Origin: Legionella steigerwaltii
Lineage (GTDB): Bacteria; Pseudomonadota; Gammaproteobacteria; Legionellales; Legionellaceae
Direction: 5' to 3'
Length of the DNA: 64,000 nucleotides
NCBI RefSeq assembly: GCF_001468065.1
Contig: NZ_LNYZ01000013.1
Location: 253,806 to 317,805, forward strand
Shown here: one piece after another, positions 44,606 through 52,325 of the stretch
How the letters are laid out: each line of letters opens with the position of its first letter
Position numbering within the stretch: position 1 is the stretch's first letter
Translations under genes and position numbers: made by a program
The notes under the pieces: model-generated
Databases searched by the model: none
The model's input: only the letters and a program-made list of their open reading frames with translations
What the model was told of the DNA's origin: nothing

Positions 44606-45571
44606 TCATTCCTTAGGTGCAAATGGGTCATAAAAGTCTATTTCATCTTCCTCTTCTTCTTCGTGTTCACTTGCAGGTTCAGTATTGCTTGCTCGCCCTT
44701 CGACCATCGCTGCCTTCATCTTATCTGCGATTGATGTTTCGTGTTGTTGTTCTGATGGGCCTTCAAACGATGGGCCCTCTTCATCATCAGTATCTGATAA
44801 ATTTTCATGATCTTCTGATAATGGAGGTGTGCTTTTCTCTTCACGTGATGGGCTTGGTTTAGTAGATAATTCATCGAGTTGTGTTTTCAAATACTCGACA
44901 TCTCTACTTTTCTCAGTTTCAGGTTTTTCTTTCAACACTACCGCTTGATAAAAATCGAATGCGTATACATACATTTTATTTTTGACACTTAATTCACAAG
45001 GAGAACTGTTTATTTTTGTAATAATGTCACGTATGCCTAGTGCTTGAGGGTTATTAGCAGCCATATCTTTTAATAACACCTCCGAATTAATAACGAATGC
45101 TCCTGACTCAAGGGGAACAAATGGAAAGCTACCCATGTAACCTGAAAAAGTGATGCAACTCGATGTATCATTTGCCCGCGAAGAACATGCATAATCTTTT
45201 TGACTATTAAGCCATTTTTCTACTCTTTCTTTATTACCAGGGTTTTCATGTATTCCATATTGAACTACGATATCTGAAATGATAAAGGAGTCACTTTTCG
45301 CTTTCTCCACAATTTGATCTAAAATATCTGGATTTAAGCCACCATTAACATGGGTCATAGCAAGCCTTTGAATCTTTCCATCACTACCACGCCCTACTAA
45401 TGTAACGGCAGAACAAAAAGTTAATCCACCAGTAGAGACACCTGATACCTGATCTCTGCTTGAAACATAGGTAAGCTCAGGACCTGAATTTGACGTTGAC
45501 ATATTGACATTCATCAATCTATCACCTGCATTAAGCGGAGGAATCCTTCCACAAACAGTTAATGGAGGCAT
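44606..45571 (-). CDS. Possible CheD/CNF-type deamidase with acidic tail (candidate effector)
   Basis: I am not certain of the family. The 321-residue protein has an N-terminal domain (~30-210) with GGLTFCSAVTLVG (C53) followed 21 residues later by His (RLAMTHV, H74). A Cys in a strand, then His in the next strand, with a small residue/Thr before, is the arrangement in CheD, CNF1 and BLF1 glutamine deamidases. Residues ~225-321 are disordered, Ser/Pro/Glu-rich and strongly acidic (EHEEEEEDEIDFYDP near the end), like the E-block tails of Dot/Icm substrates. There is no signal peptide. AGGAGT lies 5 bases before the ATG. It follows the tRNA-Phe on the opposite strand. A catalytic role is a hypothesis. 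Confidence 0.6.
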   Translation of the reverse strand: MPPLTVCGRIPPLNAGDRLMNVNMSTSNSGPELTYVSSRDQVSGVSTGGLTFCSAVTLVGRGSDGKIQRLAMTHVNGGLNPDILDQIVEKAKSDSFIISDIVVQYGIHENPGNKERVEKWLNSQKDYACSSRANDTSSCITFSGYMGSFPFVPLESGAFVINSEVLLKDMAANNPQALGIRDIITKINSSPCELSVKNKMYVYAFDFYQAVVLKEKPETEKSRDVEYLKTQLDELSTKPSPSREEKSTPPLSEDHENLSDTDDEEGPSFEGPSEQQHETSIADKMKAAMVEGRASNTEPASEHEEEEEDEIDFYDPFAPKE

Positions 45572-45898
45572 ACTGATACTCCTAAATAGTTCATATCTCT
45601 CTTCAAAAACGCAAGTGCAAATGAAGAATTATGCCGTTGGTTCAGGAATCATAGCTCATGTAGTTTCATGCACACTTCCGTTATGTGCCCAGTTTCTTCA
45701 CCTGCTTCTTTTCCTTAAGAAAGTCTGGGAAGAGAACTACTATAAGTATAGCAAATGCTCATGATTCAATCAGACAATTAAATTAAACGAGTATGCCGGA
45801 TAAGGTAAAAATTATTAAATGGAAATAGAAACTTAGAAAAGGATCTTAGTGAATAATGAGTAAATTTGCTCATTTTGACCAACACAAATTTTTCATAT
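45572..45898. other. Intergenic region between two minus-strand accessory genes
   Basis: About 330 AT-rich bases between the deamidase-like and duplicated-module genes. No ORF with a ribosome site and no strong hairpin are seen; the promoter of the downstream gene must lie near its right end but no clear -35/-10 can be named. Confidence 0.45.
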
Positions 45899-47089
45899 TT
45901 AGAAACATATGGATCTCTTGCTCTCGTCCTTCATGGAATTCTCTAACTTCCCTTCAGGTTTTTTTATCAGGCTCTCTAACTTCTCTTTACCTATTATATT
46001 CCCTAAGACTTCTTTGCTTCTACAGCTTTTTCCTTCCCGACTTTTAATATGGGCCAAAACATCATCAATGGTGAAGGTCAGATTATACTTTTCAGCACGG
46101 TTATATTTTTCCATTAATTGAGACGGTGGAGTAATCCCCAAAATTTTGCTCTTTTCCAAAGATTTTTTAAATTCCTTCATAAATTCATCCAGTAATTTTG
46201 TAGGATCTGAGATAAGCCCCTGGTTTTTTTTCTGAGCAGCCAACACTTCCTTGAATTTTTGCTGACTAGTTAATTTTTCTGAGGATAAGTGTATTGTCCC
46301 CTTCATCTCTTCTGATGCAGATATAATATATTTGTCAGATGAATGTGAGTTCTGGCTGGAGGTTTGCTTTTGCTTTTCTTCAAGTAAATTTTCCTTAAAT
46401 TTTTGTTGATCAGCTAACTGTTGTTTCCTAATTTCATGCCATTTTTCATAAATTACCTTAACGTCATCAGGGGTTACCTCTAACAAGCGAGAGTGTTGTT
46501 CCATATAGTGTTTTGGTAAAGAAGTTCTTTTTATAAATTCATCACGGTGTTTCGTTGAGCTAAAGCAAATCACAATTTTCTCTAAAGGCTGTTTCCTATT
46601 AAGTTCTTCATTTTTCCAATTATGATTGTGTACATGTGGGCGAGCTGAATCAACGCCAGGAAAATTTTTGATACATTTTGCTTGTCTAATTCTTTCTTCT
46701 TTTTCAGAAATCAAATTTTGATAAATTAATTTAATTTGATCAGGAGGTACCTTTACATAGGGTAGGTCATCACTTGCTGTGTCACCCGCTTCTTCTTTAT
46801 ATAAATTATGTTTTTTTATAAATTTTTCACGAGCGTCCTTATTACTAAACACAATCATAATTTTATCTAAAGGCTGTTGATCATTATGTTCTTTATTGCC
46901 TTCTATATAATTTTTTACGAATGCAGCAGCTCTCTTAACGTCAGGAAGAGATTCTGCTTGTTCAATTATTTCTTTTTTTTCTTGAATTTTTTGAATTCTT
47001 TCTTGAAGCTTTAAAAGTTTTTCTTGAAACAATTTATCTTCAGGATTGGTCTCAGCGTTGACATCAACAGAAATTTTGGACGTGCTCAT
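45899..47089 (-). CDS. Charged protein with a duplicated ~115-residue module (candidate effector)
   Basis: This 396-residue protein has no known family, signal peptide or membrane segment. It contains two tandem copies of a module: QPLDKIMIVFSNKDAREKFI ... VPPDQIKLIYQNL (~residues 74-140) and QPLEKIVICFSSTKHRDEFI ... VTPDDVKVIYEKW (~175-245). The strand I(V)CFS followed by a basic helix and a D-x-(I/V)-K-(L/V)-I-Y helix suggests a small alpha/beta domain. The N-terminal and C-terminal thirds are coiled-coil-like, rich in Lys, Gln and Glu. The C terminus ends SKRSICF. Possible function: binding of protein or nucleic acid. It is divergent from the dioxygenase-fusion gene, across a 479-base gap that holds a tandem repeat. 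Confidence 0.65.
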   Translation of the reverse strand: MSTSKISVDVNAETNPEDKLFQEKLLKLQERIQKIQEKKEIIEQAESLPDVKRAAAFVKNYIEGNKEHNDQQPLDKIMIVFSNKDAREKFIKKHNLYKEEAGDTASDDLPYVKVPPDQIKLIYQNLISEKEERIRQAKCIKNFPGVDSARPHVHNHNWKNEELNRKQPLEKIVICFSSTKHRDEFIKRTSLPKHYMEQHSRLLEVTPDDVKVIYEKWHEIRKQQLADQQKFKENLLEEKQKQTSSQNSHSSDKYIISASEEMKGTIHLSSEKLTSQQKFKEVLAAQKKNQGLISDPTKLLDEFMKEFKKSLEKSKILGITPPSQLMEKYNRAEKYNLTFTIDDVLAHIKSREGKSCRSKEVLGNIIGKEKLESLIKKPEGKLENSMKDESKRSICF

Positions 47090-47200
47090 GATTAAAAACT
47101 CATAACTATTTTAGTTCTACTTTTAATTATAAAAAGAGGAGCTTATTGTTTAATGAGTTTGCTATGAAAGTTTGGAAATTGAACGATAACTTTTTTTGAT

Positions 47201-47429
47201 TAATGAGTGAGGGGACGGTCCGGGACGGACCCCTACAGAAAGTAGGCAGATTGTTCAAATTGTTTGACAATCCTTTATTTCTGTCACTCCATAGACGTGC
47301 AGGACGCAGAGAAAGTAATGAGTGAGGGGACGGTCCGGGACGGACCCCTACAGAAAGTAGGCAGATTGTTTAAATTGTTTGACAATCCTTTATTTCTGTC
47401 ACTCCATAGACGGCAGGACGCAGAGAAAG
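47201..47429. repeat. 115-bp tandem direct duplication
   Basis: Copy 1 is 47201-47315 and copy 2 is 47316-47429. They differ by one substitution (TTCAAATT / TTTAAATT) and one deleted base. Each contains a hairpin, GGTCCGGGACGGACC, near its start. ORFs crossing the repeat are chance. The near-identity indicates a recent duplication. Confidence 0.9.
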
Positions 47430-47586
47430 AAGCTCACCGCAATACACCGCCAGCCCAAACGATCAAATATAATCCTATATGAGCTGAAACATTACTTTGT
47501 AGTGATCAATGATTATAAAGTTTGAATAAATATCGAAACTATAGTAAATTTATTCTCCAAATTAACAGATGCGGAGAAAAATTCAT

Positions 47587-50454
47587 ATGTTTAGCAAAGA
47601 GACAATGAGCCAATTAAGCGTAACGAGTGATTTTACTAAAGGTTTTGTTACGCCAGGGTTTGGATTATTACCCTCTGTGGTTCCTGCATCAGCTTTGCCT
47701 GCTAAATTTTCGTTATTGGACAACGCAGCAAAAAATTTAAAAACCTGGGTTAAAGAAAAAAATATTGAACCATTCAAACAATTAAATGATGAATTAAATG
47801 TTCCATTGTTAATCACAGAGATTGACAACTTGACTGATAGTGAATTGGCAAGGGCAAAATTAATAATAGGAAAAATTGGGCATGCCTATGGTTATATTTT
47901 AAATGCCACTGGAAAGGATAATCCACATTTTAATATTGAATATCCTAATTTATTTCTACTTTGGCAAAAATTAGCCGAAAGAATGCATCATTCACCAGAG
48001 TTCCCGATTCTTACAAGTAGTGATACTACCTATTGCAATTGGCGTTATAAAAACCCTAGAGAACAGCATAGTTTGGAAAATTTAAAAGATTTAGACAAAC
48101 TAGAACAGTTAGTGCCGCTTTTTGATAATAGAGAAGAAATAGTAACTAACCTTGGAGTAGTAGTATTTGAGGCCCATATTGCACCTGTCGTTCAGGCAAT
48201 AGAAAATATAGTCAAGGCTATGGAAGTCAATGACCTGTCTTTGTTGTCAGATCAATTAGACATCATTTTGAGCTCGATCCAGCATTTTTCAAACACCTTT
48301 GCAGAATTTTACAATTTTCATCGCGGCTCTGGCGAAAGTTTTATCGATCTTAAGACATGGGGAGACACCGTTATGAAAGCGGTTAGACCATGTTATCCTG
48401 AAGAAAAAGCCCAATTAGGCTCTGATGTCAGCCTTTTTAGTATTCTCGATGCACTGACAGGTAGAAATAAATATGAATCGCGTTTAGGAAAGTCAATGCA
48501 GGCATCACAAACCTTATTGCCTGAAAATCATAGACTTTTTATACAATATGTAAAAGATGCGAATATTAAAGAGTTTATTAACCGCTGCGGTAATGCATCT
48601 TTAAAGATGAAGTTCCAACAAATTTCAGAGGCATATGTTGGAAAACATGGTTTTTTTGGAATACATACAGAGGTTGCTATGAGCGGCATCGTCGTAACTT
48701 CTGGATCTAATGTTAACCAAAGCGGTGTTAAATTAGATACAAAGCTCGGCGAGAACTTAGAAGAAGCTAGAAAAGAAAGAGAAAATCCAGAATTTGAAAA
48801 CGTTATTCGCTTTCAAATCATCGATCAAGAAAAAATATCCTCTGAAGAAAGTGCAGATAGCGGCAATTTTAGTGTTGGGTTGAAACTTTGTGACGGTAAG
48901 GGGGACAAAGTCAGAAGTATTCTTGCAGGGATTCAACCCGGATCGTGCATTTATATTCCTATTAAAAACTCTATAAAACATTTAGCTGAATTCACCAGTT
49001 TATTGGAGTTTTTGAAGATAGACATAGACCTTAATGCAGAAGTAGATATTCACGATAATGAAATATGGCGAAGAGCCCTAAGCAAGTGGCCAGAATGCAC
49101 AGGAAAAACTAAATTTACATTAAAAGAGTTGCTTGTTTATGTTGACTTAAATCAACTTGTTCAATCTCTAAAAAAAGACAATCCAATCAATTTGAGGGAA
49201 AACTTTTTACCCGCACCCGACAGAGTCTATTCTGTTAACTCTGTTGATGCAGAAAATGGCACTCTTAACTTATTAGTAAAAAGACAAGTTTATAGAGATG
49301 GAACCATTGGATCAGGATCTTATTTTTTAACTAATAAAGAAAGTCTGGGGCAAGAAGTGAGTTGTCATATATTGCCCCCATTGAGTTTTACACTACCTAA
49401 AGACAAAAATAAACCTATTTTGTTATTCGCTAATGGTAATGGAATTGCGCCTTTTACTCACTTTCTATCTGAGTTGAATAAAAATAAATGTACTAATCCT
49501 GTATGTCTTGTTTATTTAACGCGCTCAGAACAAGAAGATTGGCTAGAAGTGCAATTAAGGCAAAACACCCAGTTACTATCCAATTTCCAATGTTGTGTTA
49601 TTCATACTGGAAAAGACAAACGAGTTGAATGGTTAACAAAAAGTAAAATTGATAGTGTCAGCTCTTCTCAAGACAAACTGTTAGCCATTGACAAAGTTAT
49701 TGATAGTTTTAAACGAGAAGAATTTTTCACCTATGTCTGCGGAAGTGTACCATTTACAAAGACCCTCCTGGAAACGTTAAAAAAAGCGTTAGGTGAAGAG
49801 CGATTTTTAAGAATGATTGGAAACTCTCAATTAGTATATGAAGCGTTTAGTTTTACAGATCCTGAAGAAGTTAGAAATGCTTCTTTGAATAGAGAATTCA
49901 CCCTCGAGGAAATTAATAAACACAATACACAAGAAAGTTGTTGGGTAACCGTTGATGGGAATGTATATGACATCACTGATTTTCTGAATATCCATAAAGC
50001 AGGGAGAGACATGTTTCTTTCCAAAGCGCTAGTCGATAGAGATATGACGGCAATGTATCGACTTACCCATAAAGGAAGCTCTACTGCAGAGAGTTGGTTG
50101 CAAAGTTATCGTATAGGACGAATCAAGGTCACAATAGCAGATTCTCCTTCCGTAATTGTCGAACCGCAGACAAATCTATGTCCATTTTCCACAAAAGATA
50201 CTGTTTTGCAGAGTCATCACACATTAGGTGATTCAGCCACTTGCCCTTTCCTTAGCCAACAAAGAAAAACAGATTCACTACAAAAAGAGAAGCCTGTTGC
50301 GGTTACTTCGAAAAGTACTCATGATGATTCAGCAAGTAAAAGTTGGTGTGGATTCTTCAAACGAGCTATTCCGGCTATAGGTGTAGGTGTAGCGATATCT
50401 GCGGCTGTTTATGCAATTTATGAAAAAACATCACATCCAAATTCTTTGAGATAA
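47587..50454 (+). CDS. Fusion: IDO-like heme dioxygenase, P450-reductase-like FAD module, cytochrome b5 and tail anchor
   Basis: This 955-residue protein (numbering from an alternative ATG at 47569) has four parts. Residues ~30-385 resemble indoleamine 2,3-dioxygenase: LTDSELARAKLIIG, TYCNWRYKNP, LLPENHRLF and a candidate proximal heme His at 360 or 366 (VGKHGFFGIHTEV). Residues ~405-755 resemble the FAD/connecting/NADPH part of P450 reductase, without the FMN domain: DRVYSVNS, NGNGIAPF, FTYVCGSVP. Residues ~776-855 are a cytochrome b5 domain (HKAG at 809; His 834 in LTHKGSS). Residues ~933-952 are a membrane anchor. Electrons could flow NADPH to FAD to b5 to the dioxygenase heme. There is no signal peptide; the C-terminal anchor suits post-translational insertion. 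GGAG lies 10 bases before ATG 47587. Confidence 0.82.
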   Translation: MFSKETMSQLSVTSDFTKGFVTPGFGLLPSVVPASALPAKFSLLDNAAKNLKTWVKEKNIEPFKQLNDELNVPLLITEIDNLTDSELARAKLIIGKIGHAYGYILNATGKDNPHFNIEYPNLFLLWQKLAERMHHSPEFPILTSSDTTYCNWRYKNPREQHSLENLKDLDKLEQLVPLFDNREEIVTNLGVVVFEAHIAPVVQAIENIVKAMEVNDLSLLSDQLDIILSSIQHFSNTFAEFYNFHRGSGESFIDLKTWGDTVMKAVRPCYPEEKAQLGSDVSLFSILDALTGRNKYESRLGKSMQASQTLLPENHRLFIQYVKDANIKEFINRCGNASLKMKFQQISEAYVGKHGFFGIHTEVAMSGIVVTSGSNVNQSGVKLDTKLGENLEEARKERENPEFENVIRFQIIDQEKISSEESADSGNFSVGLKLCDGKGDKVRSILAGIQPGSCIYIPIKNSIKHLAEFTSLLEFLKIDIDLNAEVDIHDNEIWRRALSKWPECTGKTKFTLKELLVYVDLNQLVQSLKKDNPINLRENFLPAPDRVYSVNSVDAENGTLNLLVKRQVYRDGTIGSGSYFLTNKESLGQEVSCHILPPLSFTLPKDKNKPILLFANGNGIAPFTHFLSELNKNKCTNPVCLVYLTRSEQEDWLEVQLRQNTQLLSNFQCCVIHTGKDKRVEWLTKSKIDSVSSSQDKLLAIDKVIDSFKREEFFTYVCGSVPFTKTLLETLKKALGEERFLRMIGNSQLVYEAFSFTDPEEVRNASLNREFTLEEINKHNTQESCWVTVDGNVYDITDFLNIHKAGRDMFLSKALVDRDMTAMYRLTHKGSSTAESWLQSYRIGRIKVTIADSPSVIVEPQTNLCPFSTKDTVLQSHHTLGDSATCPFLSQQRKTDSLQKEKPVAVTSKSTHDDSASKSWCGFFKRAIPAIGVGVAISAAVYAIYEKTSHPNSLR

Positions 50455-50466
50455 GAATCAGGTAAC

Positions 50467-50486
50467 GCTGGACATAACAGTCCAGC
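50467..50486 (+). terminator. Hairpin downstream of the dioxygenase fusion
   Basis: The stem GCTGGAC / GTCCAGC has a 6-base loop, starts 13 bases after the stop, and is followed by a weak T-rich stretch. It may reduce rather than stop read-through into the next gene. Confidence 0.45.
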
Positions 50487-50755
50487 CTATGCCTATTTTA
50501 AATTTAGATCCAACTATCAAGCAAATTTCATAATTTCCAATGGTTTTTACGATGGGCTGCTTCACAAATAGCGCATTAAATAATCATAATACCCAATTAA
50601 ACAATCAAAGAATCAAAAATAGAACAAATTTATCTTGCATTAAACATCATCATTGGGTATCATTTGCCAGCTCAATATTAGATCAGGCAGATCTTTTTAT
50701 GCAACCTTTGTTTATATATTACTTAGTTAAACTTAAACGCAAATCGGAGAAGTAA
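50487..50755. other. Intergenic region between dioxygenase fusion and AHCY-like gene
   Basis: AT-rich, about 270 bases. A 71-codon frame is present, but it lacks a ribosome site and has no recognisable protein features. A ribosome site, GGAGA, at the end serves the next gene. Confidence 0.45.
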
Positions 50756-52219
50756 ATGCAAGACAAACATATTAGATCCTGGTCAGAAATTGATGTTAAA
50801 GCAAAAAAATATTACGATAAAATCATTAAATTATGTAAAGAAAATCTGAAAATTGATGATAATGTCACCTTCTTAGTGGTAGATCATTGTCTGCAAACCT
50901 TTGAAACACATGTAGATTCTATTGCTAAGCTCGGTAAAATAGCGGGTGTGATTCTGAAAAGTTCTACTCATGTTAAAGAAGCTGAAGAATTTGCGGCAAA
51001 AAACTGCAAGCTATTAGATGTTACAAAAGAAGCCCTTAAAGATCCTAAAGTAGCAATTGATCTTATTTTAGCAAATACTAAGCCTGGTGAAAAATTGGTT
51101 ATAATGGACCATGGTGGTTATTTTTCTTATGTTCTTAAAGAGTTGATGGAACATCCGGAAGTGAGTAAAAGATTAGTTGGTATTGCAGAGGTTACTGAAA
51201 ATGGCCACTACAAGCTGGATAAAGCTTTAAAAGTAACCGCGATGCCCAATCTTTCTGTTGCCCGCAGTAACATTAAAGAATTGGAAGACGCTCAAACGGG
51301 TGTTGCTATTTGCGATGCGAGCAATACAATCCTTTATGGTGTACATTCGGCTTTAAATTCTTTACAACATGCTTGTGTTATCGGTTATGGAAAAATCGGC
51401 CGAAGTATTGCAAATAGTTGTAGAAAAAGAGGGATTCCAGACGTTACTGTAATTGAAATTGACCCACTGCGTGCGCAATTAGCAATGATTGACGGACATC
51501 AAGTCGTGATGGGGACCGATAAAAAAGCTAAAGCACTCGCTTTGCAAAAAGCTCAGATTTTATTTAGTGCAACGGGTTCAAAAGTATTGTCTGCCAAAGA
51601 TATTGCTGACTTACGAAAAATTGATCGTTCTTCTGAAGTTGACACGAACCCTGTTTTGTTTATTGCATCGTGTACTTCACCAGATGATGAGTTCAGTGAT
51701 GACTTTTTCAAAGAACTAGCAGCACAAAGTAAAAACTCAGCAGAAGATCGTCAGAAATGTGAAGAAGCACAACATTTGTCACCTTATAAGCTGTTCGATG
51801 GTCGTACAATTTATGTTTTAAATGAAGGAAAATCCGTTAATTTTGCAATTGGAGGTACTCCAGGTTTTGAAATTTGCCAAGTCTGGGCAGGAGTTTTATA
51901 TACTGCAGCAAAATTAGCGGCACAAGATGTAAAACCTTCTCATAGTGTACAAGAATTGAGTCGCGATGAAGAAAGAGCGATTGGTGCTGTGACACAAGCG
52001 GTATTCTTTGGTAAAGACTGTTGTGAGAAAGCCACCAAGCCGAAAGAAACTGAAACTTCCACTCCTCCTAAAGCATCACGGATTCACCGCTCTCATAGTT
52101 TTTCGGACTCTTCTTTTGGGGGAAGCTCTGGATGGTTTGCTCCAAAAACAGCAAAACAAGGGCCCTCACAAGCACCGCAACATGACCCTGATGAGAAGAA
52201 AACTCGGGCCTATCAATAA
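50756..52219 (+). CDS. Divergent S-adenosylhomocysteine hydrolase-like NAD-binding protein
   Basis: The 487-residue protein follows the AHCY layout: an outer substrate-type domain (~1-190) with VIMDHGGYF in place of the usual LDDGGD-type motif, and a Rossmann domain (~200-370) with VIGYGKIGRSIA (G210-G215) and VIEIDP at the end of the second strand, as in AHCY GYGDVGKG. The region aligning to the catalytic KFDNLYG segment reads ASNTILYGVHS, so the catalytic Lys and Asp are not obvious; adenosine chemistry may be lost. The ~80-residue C-terminal tail is Ser/Pro-rich and disordered (HRSHSFSDSS), which is unusual for the family and compatible with a secretion signal. GGAGA lies before the ATG; no signal peptide. 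Confidence 0.72.
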   Translation: MQDKHIRSWSEIDVKAKKYYDKIIKLCKENLKIDDNVTFLVVDHCLQTFETHVDSIAKLGKIAGVILKSSTHVKEAEEFAAKNCKLLDVTKEALKDPKVAIDLILANTKPGEKLVIMDHGGYFSYVLKELMEHPEVSKRLVGIAEVTENGHYKLDKALKVTAMPNLSVARSNIKELEDAQTGVAICDASNTILYGVHSALNSLQHACVIGYGKIGRSIANSCRKRGIPDVTVIEIDPLRAQLAMIDGHQVVMGTDKKAKALALQKAQILFSATGSKVLSAKDIADLRKIDRSSEVDTNPVLFIASCTSPDDEFSDDFFKELAAQSKNSAEDRQKCEEAQHLSPYKLFDGRTIYVLNEGKSVNFAIGGTPGFEICQVWAGVLYTAAKLAAQDVKPSHSVQELSRDEERAIGAVTQAVFFGKDCCEKATKPKETETSTPPKASRIHRSHSFSDSSFGGSSGWFAPKTAKQGPSQAPQHDPDEKKTRAYQ

Positions 52220-52244
52220 GCTTGATTGGGATTGAATGAATATA

Positions 52245-52272
52245 GACTTGACTCGATGCTTCGAGTCAAGTC
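52245..52272. terminator. Perfect 12-bp hairpin between AHCY-like and membrane-protein genes
   Basis: GACTTGACTCGA / TCGAGTCAAGTC has a 4-base loop, 25 bases after the stop. There is no T tract, so it may be an RNA-stabilising or partial terminator structure. Confidence 0.6.
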
Positions 52273-52325
52273 GATTCAATAATAATGATCAGTAAATCAC
52301 ATAACCATTAATGATAGGTAACAAA

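Noticed and set aside
47201..47429. CRISPR array
   Set aside because: There are only two long direct repeats, contiguous, with no unique spacers and no cas genes nearby.
47264..47482. ORF spanning the 115-bp tandem repeat
   Set aside because: It is created by the duplication; the two halves are the same non-coding unit read in one frame.
50540..50755. 71-codon ORF before the AHCY-like gene
   Set aside because: It has no ribosome site or protein features and its composition is like the AT-rich gap; it is probably chance.
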